A DNA stretch of 64,000 nucleotides from Nesterenkonia pannonica (GTDB taxonomy: Bacteria > Actinomycetota > Actinomycetes > Actinomycetales > Micrococcaceae), in the NCBI RefSeq assembly GCF_019575955.1, contig NZ_CP080575.1:124001-188000 (forward strand). Direction: 5' to 3'. The position numbers were made by a program, and so were the translations under genes. Shown here one piece after another: positions 1-11,376 of the stretch. Within the stretch, counting starts at the first letter, position 1; every line of letters begins with the position of its first letter. Under the pieces are notes generated by a model. It saw only the letters and a list, made by a program, of their open reading frames with translations, had not been told where the DNA came from and did not search any database.

Positions 1-626
1 AAGGGTGCTCTGACGGATTGTAGGCACATGGTTTCAGGTACTCTTTCACTCCTCCCGGGGTACTTTTCACCATTCCCTCACGGTACTGATTCACTATCGG
101 TCAACAGGATGTATTCAGGCTTACCAGATGGTCCTGGCAGATTCACACACGATTCCTCGAGCCGCGTGCTACTCGAGAACCCAGATCAGCTAGGCGGAAC
201 GCATGTCAACTACGGACTCACACCCTCTACGGTGAAGGACTCAACCTTCTTCGTCTATACGCCCGCACCTCAACTGCCAAGACTGGTAGATCTTGGACAC
301 TGGGCCTCACAACCCCATCACGCAACCCCTACCAGGTATCACACGTGATGGGTTTAGCCCCATCGGCTTTCGCTCGCCACTACTCACCGAATCACTTTTG
401 TTTTCTCTTCCTGACGGTACTGAGATGTTTCACTTCCCGTCGTTCCCCCAAACCGCCTATACATTCAGCGGCTGGTCGCGCACCATAACAGTGCACGGGG
501 TTTCCCCATTCGGACATCCTGGCCTCAACGCTCGGTTATCAGCTCCACCAGGCTTTTCGCAGATTCCCACGTCCTTCATCGGCACCTGTTGCCAAGGCAT
601 CCACACATGCGCCCTTAAACACTTAC
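1..626 (-). rRNA. 23S ribosomal RNA, 5' part (cut by window edge)
   Basis: The complement of this stretch is the start of a bacterial 23S rRNA. The 5' end lies near 626, where the complement reads AAGTGTTTAAGGGCGCATG followed by TGGATGCCTTGGCA, the standard opening of 23S. Only about the first 620 nt are present and the gene runs off the left edge. It follows the 16S gene on the same strand, as in a normal rrn operon. Apparent reading frames here are not genes. Confidence 0.96.
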
Positions 627-2604
<1,978 letters not shown>

Positions 2605-2698
2605 GATGAATAGTTGATCTGGCATGTTACGTCTGACCACACGGGGTGTGGTAGCGTAACTACCAATAAATAAATTGGTATCAACAAATTTGGCACAC

Positions 2699-2714
2699 TA
2701 TTGAGTTCTCAAGC
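2699..2714 (-). promoter_or_regulatory. rRNA leader boxA-like antitermination element
   Basis: On the minus strand, about 95 nt upstream of mature 16S, the leader reads CTTGAGAACTCAATAG. TTGAGAACTCAA is typical of the boxA/processing region of actinobacterial rRNA leaders. It lies between the promoter at 2776-2805 and the 16S gene, where such an element belongs. The assignment rests on sequence resemblance and position. Confidence 0.6.
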
Positions 2715-2775
2715 AGCAATCGCTGTCGACACCACCGGAAACTTTGTTTCCGGATCGCTCCGAAGCAACTTTTCT

Positions 2776-2805
2776 ATCTTACCTGACTCCCTGGCGGAGT
2801 GTCAA
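2776..2805 (-). promoter_or_regulatory. Probable rrn promoter
   Basis: The minus strand shows TTGACA (plus 2800-2805), an 18-bp spacer and TAAGAT (plus 2776-2781), a good match to a vegetative sigma promoter. It sits about 170 nt upstream of the 16S gene. The adjoining 2815-3000 stretch has no gene and probably holds further rrn promoters, which I could not pin down. Confidence 0.65.
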
Positions 2806-3002
2806 CTCCGCTTTTCCGAGTCATTCTAGACAGGGTTTGGATCTAAGTGATCCTAGATCGCCTCAAGCTTTCTGCCTATCGGCTGTGCTCTGTGGCGCGG
2901 ATAGAAACTTTATCTCATCTCCGCACCCCGTGCAACTCCGGATTTCTCCGGGTTTATGGGGCCGCTCCGAAGAGCGTGTGTATGACTCTATCTGTGCCGA
3001 GC

Positions 3003-4501
3003 TCAGTTGTCGACCTGGAGCAGCATGCTCGGTCGAAAGACCCACTGGCCGCGCCAGCGACGGAAGAGATCCAGTGCTTCTGTGAGCATGGCAGCGCGGA
3101 AGAACACGCTGTCCACGCCCGCCGAATCGGCGTCTGACTCCCGATAGCCGGACAGAAACGCCTGGGTGAACTCTTCGTACCACTGGCCGAAGTTCACCGG
3201 CTCGGCCGGCGCATCGCTCTGGCCCTCCTGCTCAGCCTCGGCGGCCTCCTGCTCGGCTGCCGCCCGCAGGATCTCCGGAGTCTCGGCCGCCACGCTCATC
3301 ACCGCATCTGCTGCGGAGATCAGCACCGTCACCACGTCCCGCAGGCCCAGTGCGTGGGACATCAGCCCTTCGGGCTCACGGATCACCCACGCGTCTCCTG
3401 CGGTGCGATGCAGGTGCTCCGCGCCGAGGTCACCGTGGATCTGCTGAAGCATGAGCGGCTCGTCGGCATCGCGAAGCTGCATCCGCATCATGTCGATGAC
3501 CTCGTTGAGATCCGCCGCCTCGTCATCGTCGAACTCGCTACGGACCTGCTCCCACTGCTGGGTGAGAGTGGACTGAACGTTGGCGGTCATGATGCGCAGC
3601 TGCTCCTGCGTCTGCGGGTGCGCGCCGAAGGAGCCTGCCAGATCCGCGTGGAAGGTGCCGACCGCGCGGCCTGCTGCCCGTGCGCTGTCGCTGAGATCGT
3701 CGCCCGCCTGCAGCGCCCGGCGGATGATGGACGTGCCATCGGGCCCGGAGATCCCGGCCTCGCGAATGACGCCCAGAATGCCGGAGACCCAGTACCCCGC
3801 GTCGTCCGCATCATCCTTCTGCTTCCATGCGCCGTCGATCGTCCCCAGCACCTTGGGGATGACTTCGCAGTTGGCCTCGCTCAGGGTGATCAGAGATTCG
3901 AGGAGCTCATCCTGCTCCCCTGCGGGCCGGCGCAGCAGGTCCATGACGATTTCGTCGCGATCATGCTCGCCCTGCGAGTCGGCATGCTCTCGACGCACGA
4001 TGGAGCGGGTCACACCTTCCTTGGGAGCGTCCGCGCCCGCGCGCCGCAGCTCAAGGGTCCAGGGCGAGCCGAACGCGAAGCCAGCGTGGGCACGGCCGCG
4101 CGACCGGCCGTTGCGGCTCCCCTGCTCTCGCCGGGCCATCTCGATCCATGCCGCCAGGAACGCCCGGTCTCCGGCCCCGTCGTACACCCAGAGCTCACCG
4201 TGCTCGGGCGAGGTCAGCTTGCCGATGAAGGCCGACTTTCCGGCCATGGCCGAAGGCCGGGAGCGCAGCGCCACGGGAACGGAGATGCGGACCGGACCGT
4301 CCTGATGCGCCACCTCGAAGATATGAAGCTCCAAGAAGACCCGGCTGTCGGAGTCGCCCTCGGGGGTAGGCAGGCGAAGCCCTCCGACCCGCGTCAGGGA
4401 CAGGCGTCCTCGTGGGGCGCGGAACCAAGGCTGGCGCGGCAGCCACGTGCCCAGGACCTCGAAGAAGCCCGGCTGCTCCTCACCCCGGACTCGGGGCTCA
4501 T
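3003..4501 (-). CDS. Maltokinase-like protein
   Basis: The product resembles actinobacterial maltokinases (Mak/Pep2), which phosphorylate maltose with ATP to feed GlgE alpha-glucan synthesis. An N-terminal LPRQPWF motif near residue 25 matches the LPRQRWF-type start of the family. A kinase catalytic segment IHGDLGAEHLHRT lies near residue 355, with the HGD catalytic Asp. The ATG at 4501 gives MSPESGGEEQPGFFEVLG if one G is restored in a G run near 4485; otherwise the frame is open to 3003. The start lies 6 nt after rlmB, so the two may be co-transcribed. Metal-binding residues downstream of HGD look degenerate, so the substrate is uncertain. Confidence 0.7.
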
Positions 4502-4507
4502 CACTGC

Positions 4508-5484
4508 CTACTCACGAAGAGTCGCTATCTCGTACAGGCTGATTCCGACGGCCATCGAGGCGTTGAGCGACTCTGTGGAGCCGGCGATCGGTATGGACAC
4601 GATGGTGTCACAGGTCTCGGAGACCAGGCGCGACAGCCCTTTGCCCTCAGACCCGACCACGAGCACCAGCGGCTCGTCCGCCAGCTTGAGACCGGGAAGG
4701 CTTGCGTCCCCGCCGCCGTCCAGGCTTACCACGAAGTAGCCCTGCTCCTGCGCATCCTTGAGCATCTGCGTGAGGTTCTTGGCCTGGGCCACCGGCACTC
4801 GCGCCGCGGCTCCCGCCGAGGTCTTCCACGCGGTCGCGGTCATCCCCGCACTGCGCCGCTCGGGCACCACAACGCCCGATGCGCCGAAGGCTGCAGCCGC
4901 GCGGAGGATCGCGCCCAAGTTTCGGGGATCTGTGATGGAGTCGCATGCGACGAAGAGCGGGGGTGAGCGACGTGCCCCTTCTGGGCTCGCTCCAACTCGT
5001 CCCTGAGCAGGTCATGGGGGTCCGCATACTCGTACGGCTCCAGCACAAGAGCGACGCCCTGGTGCACCGCGTCGCCGGTGAAGCTGTCCAGCTGCCGACG
5101 ACCTACCTCCTTGACGCGAATCCTGCTCAGCGCAGCGCTGCAGGGCCTCACGCACTCGGCCGTCGTACTCGATGTCCGTCGCCACACGCATCTCCACGGA
5201 CGGAACCTGCTCAGCCAGCGCCTCTACGACCGCATTGCGTCCGGCCACAACATCGTCCGCTCCACGGCCGGAGCCTCGCACCCGCGGCTGCTGGGCAGCA
5301 CGCTTGGCGTCGGCGCGCTCAGCCAGCTGCTTCTGCCGGTACGCCTTGTGATACACACGGTCCTCGGCTTTGGGCGTGGGGCCCTTGCTTACCAGCTTCC
5401 GCTTACCCTGGCCCCGGAGCCCGAGGTCGGGCCCTTCTTCTCCTTGCGGACGGCCGCGCTCTTGGGACGAGAATCCTTCGCCAT
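4508..5484 (-). CDS. rlmB: TrmH/SpoU-family 23S rRNA 2'-O-methyltransferase RlmB
   Basis: SPOUT-class RNA methyltransferase that 2'-O-methylates guanosine of 23S rRNA using SAM. It has a lysine-rich N-terminal extension (first 60 residues), the substrate-binding domain opening with [10 protein letters not shown], then the knotted C-terminal domain with motifs [12 protein letters not shown] and [15 protein letters not shown] (SAM pocket). The ATG at 5484 follows GGAGG and overlaps the cysS stop by one base (TGATG), so translation is probably coupled. At least two single-base breaks near 4920 and 5100 split the frame; both halves are well conserved, so I treat them as sequence errors. Confidence 0.9.
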
Positions 5485-6925
5485 CAGTCCTCCACCTTCT
5501 TCAATGTCCAGGAGGCGCCGTGCGGAGTGTCCTCCACTGCGACGCCGGAGGCGCTGGAGCCGCTCACGGATCTCGTCCGCGCGCGCATAGTCCCTGCTCC
5601 TCTTAGCTTCGGCCCGCTCCGCCAGCTGCGCTTCGACCAGCCTACCAGGGAGGCTGCCTCCAGCCCTCCCGCCGTGTCCGGCTCGGGCACGTCGGCGAGG
5701 CCCAGCACCTCGAGCATCCGCCGCACCGACGCCCCGCAGTCTGCAGCGTCATCCGTGCGGCCATCGTCCAGCGCGGCGTTGCCGGTGCGGACGGTTTCGT
5801 GCAGAGCCCCCAGAGCGGCAGGCACGTTGAGGTCGTCATCCATGGCCTCGGCGAATGCGGCGGGCAGCTCGCCGCGCACCGCAGGATCGGAGGCCGCGTG
5901 CGGGCCAGGAAGGTCTCGATCCTCTCCAGGGCCGCTTCGGCCTCCTGGAGCGAGCCTGGGCGGTAGTCGAGCTGGGAGCGGTAGTGCGCCTGTCCCAGGA
6001 AGTAGCGCACCGCTTTGGGGCGCGCCTGATCCAGCATCGTCTGCGGGGAGATGGTGTTGCCCAAGGACTTGACATCTTCTGCCCTTCGAAGGTGACCATC
6101 CCGTTGTGCAGCCAGAAGCGGGCGAACCTGTCTCCCGCCGCCGCTGACTGCGCGAGCTCATTCTCATGATGGGGAAACCGGAGGTCGAGGCCGCCGCCAT
6201 GGATGTCGAAGGTGTCGCCCAGGTACTTCGTCGCCATCGCGGAGCACTCGAGATGCCAGCCCGGGCGTCCTGTGCCCCACGGCGAGCTCCATGCCGCGGT
6301 CTGCGGCTCACCCTCCTTGTGCCCCTTCCACAGGGCGAAGTCCCGCGGGTCGCGCTTGCCGCGCGGATCGGCATCCGGAGCGTCCTGCATCTCGTCCACG
6401 CTCTGCCTGGTCAGCTCGCCGTAGGACGGCCAGGAGCGGACGTCGAAGTACACGTCTCCCGATCCGTCCTCTGCGGGATAGGCGTGGCTTGCGTCGATCA
6501 GCCGCTGGACCAGAGCATGCATCTCGGTGATGTGCCCCGTGGCGCGGGGCTCGTACCGGGGCTAAGCGCACCCCGAGCGCGTCATAGGCGGAGTGGAAGG
6601 CCTGCTCGAACCGGTAGGCGAGCACGAACCAGGGCTCCGCCGCCGGATAGTCCTCACCCGGCTCGAAATCTGGTGCGGAGGAGGCGGCCGCCTTCTCGAG
6701 GATCTTGTCGTCGATGTCAGTGACGTTGCGCACCGACAGCACGTCGAACCCGCTGGCCTCGAGCCAGCGGATCAGAATGTCGAAGGCCACTGCCGATCGG
6801 ACGTGCCCGACATGGGGTCGGCCCTGGACCGTTGCTCCGCAGTAGTAGAGCGACACGCGGCCGGGCTGAAGGGGCTCAAAGTCGCGGATATCCGCGGTCT
6901 TGGTGTCGTACAGTCGCAGTGCCAC
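5484..6925 (-). CDS. cysS: Cysteinyl-tRNA synthetase
   Basis: Class I aminoacyl-tRNA synthetase charging tRNA-Cys. The start [10 protein letters not shown] is typical. The HIGH-type motif appears as HVGH near residue 40 after YYCGATVQG, the Zn-ligand region includes GWHLECSAM and HHENELAQS, and the KMSKS loop begins GQKMS near residue 285. The C-terminal DALR-type region ends [11 protein letters not shown]. The frame is broken near 6556, where GCTAAGC replaces an expected GCCGGC, and again near 6075 and 5850. Gene order ispDF-cysS-rlmB is conserved in actinobacteria. Confidence 0.93.
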
Positions 6926-6948
6926 GTGGCAACTCTACCGTGCAGCCT

Positions 6949-8269
6949 TCAGGACGCAGCATAGATCAGAGCGGTGGCCGTAGCCATGATTCCCTCGCCC
7001 CTGCCGGTGAATCCCAACCCGTCCGAGGTGGTGGCCGCCACGGAGACCGGAGCCTGCGCCGCTCGGGTGAGAGCGGCCTCCGACTCCTCGCGACGCGGCG
7101 CGAACTTCGGCCGATTCGCCACGAGCTGGATGGAGATGTTCCCTATCGCATAGCCGGCGCCCCGCACCAGGTCGGCTGCCTGCTCCAGCAGCCGCACTCC
7201 GGATGCGCCCTCCATGTCCGCCCGTGCGGTGCCGATGGTGTCCGCGCCGAAATGCGTGCCCAAATCGCCCATGCCATGGCAGAGAAAAGAGCCGCGCAGG
7301 CCGCATGCGCCGCAGCGTCACCGTCAGAATGCCCTGCCAGGCCGCGCTCCTCGGCCATTCGAGCCCGCCCAGCATGAGCGAGCAGGGCTCGTCAGGGAGG
7401 CGAAGGCGTGAATGTCGTGGGCCACGCCGGTCCTGGGCACCACCGAGGGCACGTGCGGCCCGGATGCGCCAGTCTCGCCGAGAAGACCGCGTGCGGTGAC
7501 CAGATCGGTGGGCGTGGTGATCTTCAGTCCGCGCTCATCTCCCGGCACCACGACGACGCGGTGGCCCAGGTGCTCTGCGGCCATCCCCTCATCAGTGATC
7601 TGCTCCGCCTGCCTGTCATCCAGGTCGGCCAGGTCCTTGCGGATCCGCTGCAGCACCTCGAGGGAGAAGCCCTGCGGAGTCTGGACGGCGCGCAGCCTGG
7701 CGCGCGGCGGCGTCGCCTCCACGGACTCCTCGTCCTGCCCATCGGAGGAACGGATCTGTTTGATGGTGTCGGCGACAGGAGACCCGGCACCGCAGCAGCT
7801 GCTCCTGCTTCGACGGCGTGCGTGACGCGGCGGTACACATCGGAGGGGGTGAGAGCGCGCGCAGCGTCGTGGATGAGCACGGCGGTGCGCTCCGGATCCC
7901 ACCCCTGAGATCGTGCGTGCTCCTCGACTTGGTGCACCCTTCGGCCACGGACGCTGCCCTGCTGGCACCGCCTGCGGTGAGGCGCACGTCAGCTCCGATC
8001 CGCGCTGCGAGCTCACCGCGCAGGTCGGGGAGCCGCTCAAATCCTGATGCGTCCGAGGGCACGACGATGACCACGACGCCGAAGCCCAGCGGCTCGGTCA
8101 CCGCGTCGAGCGCGTGCTCGAGGATGCTGCGCCGACTCAGGGGCACAGCGGCCTTGGGCAGGGCATGCCCAAGGCGCGTTCCGGACCCGGCGGCCACAAC
8201 AATGAGCGCCCGGCGATGGGCTGACGACGTCAGGCCACCCTCCGGGCGCTCGAAAGATGCGGTATTCAA
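6949..8269 (-). CDS. ispDF: Bifunctional IspD-IspF (MEP isoprenoid pathway)
   Basis: The N-terminal part is 2-C-methyl-D-erythritol 4-phosphate cytidylyltransferase ([11 protein letters not shown] nucleotide loop; LIHDAAR; VQTPQGF). The C-terminal part is 2-C-methyl-D-erythritol 2,4-cyclodiphosphate synthase (GVAHDIHAF metal site; HSDGDA; GDLGTHF). They are joined without a stop through the linker following [10 protein letters not shown], so this is one fused enzyme doing steps 3 and 5 of the MEP pathway. No clear ATG precedes the IspD domain; a TTG near 8269 is my best guess, just after the carD stop. There are frame breaks near 7940, 7760, 7410 and 7270. Confidence 0.85.
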
Positions 8270-8288
8270 TTGGGGGAGACTGCGGGTC

Positions 8289-8773
8289 TCAGGCCTTGTT
8301 GGCGAGGACGTCGTCCAGCAGCTTCTCGGCTCCTCCTCCAGGTCCCTGGCCAGGCGCAGCTCAGACACCAGGATGCGGCGTGCCTGCGACAGCATCCGCT
8401 TCTCGCCTGCGGAGAGTCCGCGGTCGTTCTCGCGGCGCCACAGGTCACGCACGACCTCGGCGAGCTTGTGGATCGACCCTGAGGCCAGCTTCTCCACATT
8501 GGCCTTGTACCGCCGGGACCAGTTCGTAGGCTCCTCGGTGTGCTCGGCCTGAAGGAGGCCGAAGACCTTGTCCAGGCCCTCCTGGTCCACAACATCCCGG
8601 ACCCCGACGAGGTCTACGTTGTCCGCGGGGACCTTGATGGTCAGATCGCCTTCCGATACGCGAAGGGTGAGGTAGGTCTTCTCCTCGCCCTTGAAGGTCC
8701 GCATCTCGACCTCTTCAATGGTGGCTGCACCGTGGTGCGGGTATACAACTGTCTCGCCGACTTCGAAATTCAT
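8289..8773 (-). CDS. carD: CarD-family RNA polymerase-binding transcription factor
   Basis: About 160 residues, as in mycobacterial CarD, which binds the RNA polymerase beta subunit and stabilises open complexes at rRNA and other promoters. The start [17 protein letters not shown] at 8773 is the family signature (RNAP-interacting Tudor-like domain). The C-terminal DNA-binding part includes [13 protein letters not shown] and ends [12 protein letters not shown] after repair of one missing base near 8330. It leads the ispDF-cysS-rlmB cluster and is divergent from the lipoprotein at 8966. Confidence 0.92.
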
Positions 8774-8880
8774 GTATTTATTCCCTTTCCCGGACCCAAC
8801 TTTAGCACGCCGACGGGCAGTACGGCGTGTCATAGCCGGGGATCATTGGTACTCAGCATAAGGTTCGCGCCGCAATCTTT

Positions 8881-8899
8881 CTTCTACAAAGCGTAGAAG
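8881..8899. promoter_or_regulatory. Perfect inverted repeat in the carD/lipoprotein divergent promoter region
   Basis: CTTCTAC-N5-GTAGAAG is a 19-bp palindrome about 65 bp upstream of the lipoprotein start and 108 bp upstream of carD. The geometry suits a dimeric regulator, but it could also be chance or a small hairpin. No regulator is identified. Confidence 0.35.
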
Positions 8900-8965
8900 G
8901 CGCGGCGAATGAAGTACCCTGGAAAGGACGCCGAACACGCACCTCTTACAAGGAGAGACGCACCT

Positions 8966-9678
8966 GTGAAACCCGCTCCTTCCGCTACGGGCACTGGTCG
9001 CCTGCGCCGCGCAGCCATGGGCTTCGTCGCTGCCGCAGCGGTCATCAGCACCGCTGGCTGCAGCGCCAGCAACTACATGGCCACCACCCACCAGTACTCC
9101 GGCTCCGACGGCGTGCGGGCCGACATCGGAGAGGTTCAGTTCCGCCACATCATGTTCGTGGCCAACGAGCAGGGCGGCGATGCACGCCTCCTCGGCGCGG
9201 TGAACAACCGAACCGGTGACGATGTCTCCATCGAGATCGAAGCCGCAGGCGACGCCTTCACGTTCGACTTGGCCCCGGAGAGCTGGCCAACCTGGAGCAC
9301 GACGAGGAGTACATCGTCGAGTCCATCGAGGCCGCACCCGGCTCCAACCAGCAGACCACCATCAGCGTGGACGGCGAGGAGCAGGAGATCGGAGCGACCG
9401 TCAAGGACGGCGCCCTGGAGGAGTACCGCGCCTACGCCATGGAGCTCGACGGCTTCGACGAGGAGTCAAGCCTTGCCCACCTGGACCACTGCCCCGTCAC
9501 GTGGGGAAGCGGCGCCGCGCACGACCCGCACGTGAGCCAGGCTGAGATCGAGGAGCTCTGCTCCGACTTCATGATCGAATACGCCGAGCAGCGAGAGGGC
9601 CCCGGACACCTCGGCGCCGACGAGGACGACGACCTCGGCTTCGACGCCGAGGAAGAGGGCACCGAGATGCAGGACTGA
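8966..9678 (+). CDS. Putative lipoprotein
   Basis: A GTG start at 8966 follows AGGAG. Residues 1-31 form a lipoprotein signal: basic MKPAPSATGTGRLRR, a hydrophobic AMGFVAAAAVI stretch and lipobox STAGC. The mature part is an acidic protein of about 200 residues with a DUF4352/copper-chaperone-like look (VRADIGEVQFRHIMFVANEQGG) and a conserved Cys in HLDHCPVTWGSG. It is exported and lipid-anchored. The function is unknown to me. One frame break near 9283 needs a base restored; the downstream frame then runs to the TGA at 9678, followed by a terminator. Confidence 0.7.
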
Positions 9679-9699
9679 CGCTCCAGCCACAGCCTCACA

Positions 9700-9731
9700 G
9701 GGGACCCCGCCTGCGGACGGGGTCCCCTTTC
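9700..9731 (+). terminator. Rho-independent terminator after the lipoprotein gene
   Basis: GGGGACCCC pairs with GGGGTCCCC across a 9-10 nt loop and is followed by TTT. It begins 22 nt after the lipoprotein stop. Confidence 0.75.
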
Positions 9732-9905
9732 TCTGCCTCGCCGAACCCGCACCGGGCCTGAGGACTTCTGCACCACGGATGGACTTAATCGCCCAAAATG
9801 TGGTGTGATTCACATGTCAGGGCACGATGGTCATGGACGATCGGCCCGGACAGTTCACCTTCACTACGGATCGTCGGGCACGTACCTGCCCGTGAAAGGG
9901 AAGCA

Positions 9906-11047
9906 ATGGCCTCCGTGACCTATGACCTCGCGAGCCGCGTCTATACGCCCGGCGCGCGCCCCGCCATCAACCAGCTGGACCTGAGATCGCCGACGGCGAG
10001 TTCCTCGTCCTCGTCGGGCCCTCCGGCTGCGGCAAGTCGACCGCGCTGCGCATGCTCGCCTACCTCGAAGAGATCAGCGAAGGCCGAATCCTCATCGGCG
10101 GGGAGGACGTCTCGCACGTGTCCCCAAGGACCGCGACATCGCCATGGTCTTCCAGAACTACGCCCTCTACCCCCACATGTCCGTCTCGGAGAACATGGGC
10201 TTCGCCCTGAAGATCGCGGGCGTGTCCAGGAGGAGCGCGCCGAGCGCGTGCACAAGGCCGCCGAGATCCTGGACCTCGTCCCCTACCTGGACCGCAAGCC
10301 CAAAGCGCTCTCCGGAGGCCAGAGGCAGCGAGTAGCCATGGGGCGGGCCATCGTCCGCTCCCCAAGGTGTTCCTGATGGACGAGCCGCTCTCCAACCTGG
10401 ACGCCAAGCTGCGCGTCCAGACCCGTACGCAGATCGCCGCCCTGACGCGTGACCTCAAGACCACCACGGTCTACGTCACCCACGACCAGGTGGAGGCCAT
10501 GACGATGGGCGACCGGGTGTGCGTCCTCAAGGACGGCGTCCTGCAGCAGGTCGACTCGCCCCGCAACCTCTACGATGAGCCCGCCAACGTGTTCGTCGCC
10601 GCTTCATCGGCTCCCCGCGATGAGCCTGTTCAAGACCACTCACGACGGCAGCAGCGTCAGCCTGGGCGAAGATCGGCTGCCCATTCCGGGCAGCTCGCTC
10701 ACCAAGGCCAACACTGACGAGATCATCCTCGGCGTGCGGCCTGAGGATATGGCCCTCTCTGAGGATGGGTCGGGCATACCCATGGTGGTGGACGTCGTCG
10801 AGGAGCTCGGCGCAGACGCCTACATCTACGGCAACCCGCAGGGGATCAGCACCTTCCAGCCCGTGATCGTGCGAGTCAACGGCCGCAGGCCTCCCGCCAA
10901 GGAGAGACCGTCCGGCTCAAGCCCCAACCCGACGCGGTGCACCTGTTCGACATCGAGACAGGCCTGCGCCTCAACGGCGAACCGCCCGTGGGCACGCCCC
11001 ACGCGCAGCTGGCCGACGTGGAGGCGCTCGCGGAGGCGGACGGATAG
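9906..11047 (+). CDS. Sugar ABC importer ATPase (MsmK/UgpC/MalK type)
   Basis: Shared ATPase for CUT1 sugar importers. It reads [13 protein letters not shown], Walker [10 protein letters not shown] near residue 40, Q-loop [14 protein letters not shown], signature [15 protein letters not shown], Walker [17 protein letters not shown]-loop [11 protein letters not shown], then a TOBE regulatory domain ([24 protein letters not shown]). About 380 residues, the usual length. It stands alone, so it probably energises the importers at 26.8-30.1 kb and 61.3-64 kb, which have no ATPase of their own. Several single-base losses in C or G runs (near 9985, 10120, 10225, 10365, 10610, 10905) break the frame. 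Confidence 0.92.
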
Positions 11048-11081
11048 CCCGCACTCATCAGCGTTTCCACAGAGCGCAAGA

Positions 11082-11112
11082 GGGGCCCGCCGGTACCGGC
11101 GGGCCCTCTTCG
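11082..11112 (+). terminator. Rho-independent terminator after the ABC ATPase
   Basis: GGGCCCGCCGG and CCGGCGGGCCC form an almost uninterrupted hairpin centred on TA, followed by TCTTCG. It starts 35 nt after the stop at 11047. It may also limit transcription from the opposite-strand peptide gene at 11135-11212. Confidence 0.75.
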
Positions 11113-11134
11113 TGTGCTGATCAGTGCTGAGTGC

Positions 11135-11212
11135 TCAGAGGAGCACGACGATCAGGATGATGACGAGAATGATGGTCAGAATACCGCCACCGATGTAGAT
11201 TCCACCGCCCAT
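11135..11212 (-). CDS. 25-residue hydrophobic membrane peptide
   Basis: ATG at 11212 follows AAGGAG with an 8-nt spacing, and TGA is at 11135-11137. The translation starts MGGGIYIGGGILTIIL and ends VVLL: a glycine-rich start, then about 15 Ile/Leu/Val residues that would form one transmembrane helix. It is flanked by the terminator at 11082-11112 on one side and 160 bp without other genes on the other. It is too short for most gene callers. I recognise no family; short hydrophobic proteins of this kind occur in actinobacteria without known function. Confidence 0.6.
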   Translation of the reverse strand: MGGGIYIGGGILTIILVIILIVVLL

Positions 11213-11376
11213 TGCGATCACTCCTTACATATTTGGATCTAAAGGTCCGCTGTAACGAACACTGGTGTGAACGCCATGACCCCACGCAACCCTGCCTAAC
11301 TGCACACTTGCTGAAAGGATGCTCGACGCATCGTATGAATCGTGCAGTAAGCGCACTTTGAACCGTCCGCAAGGGC

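Noticed and set aside
3354..4739. A 461-codon open frame on the plus strand opposite maltokinase and rlmB
   Set aside because: It is the antisense shadow of a high-GC gene: the minus-strand frames carry kinase and SPOUT motifs, while this frame is Arg/Pro/Ala/Gly-rich without any domain.
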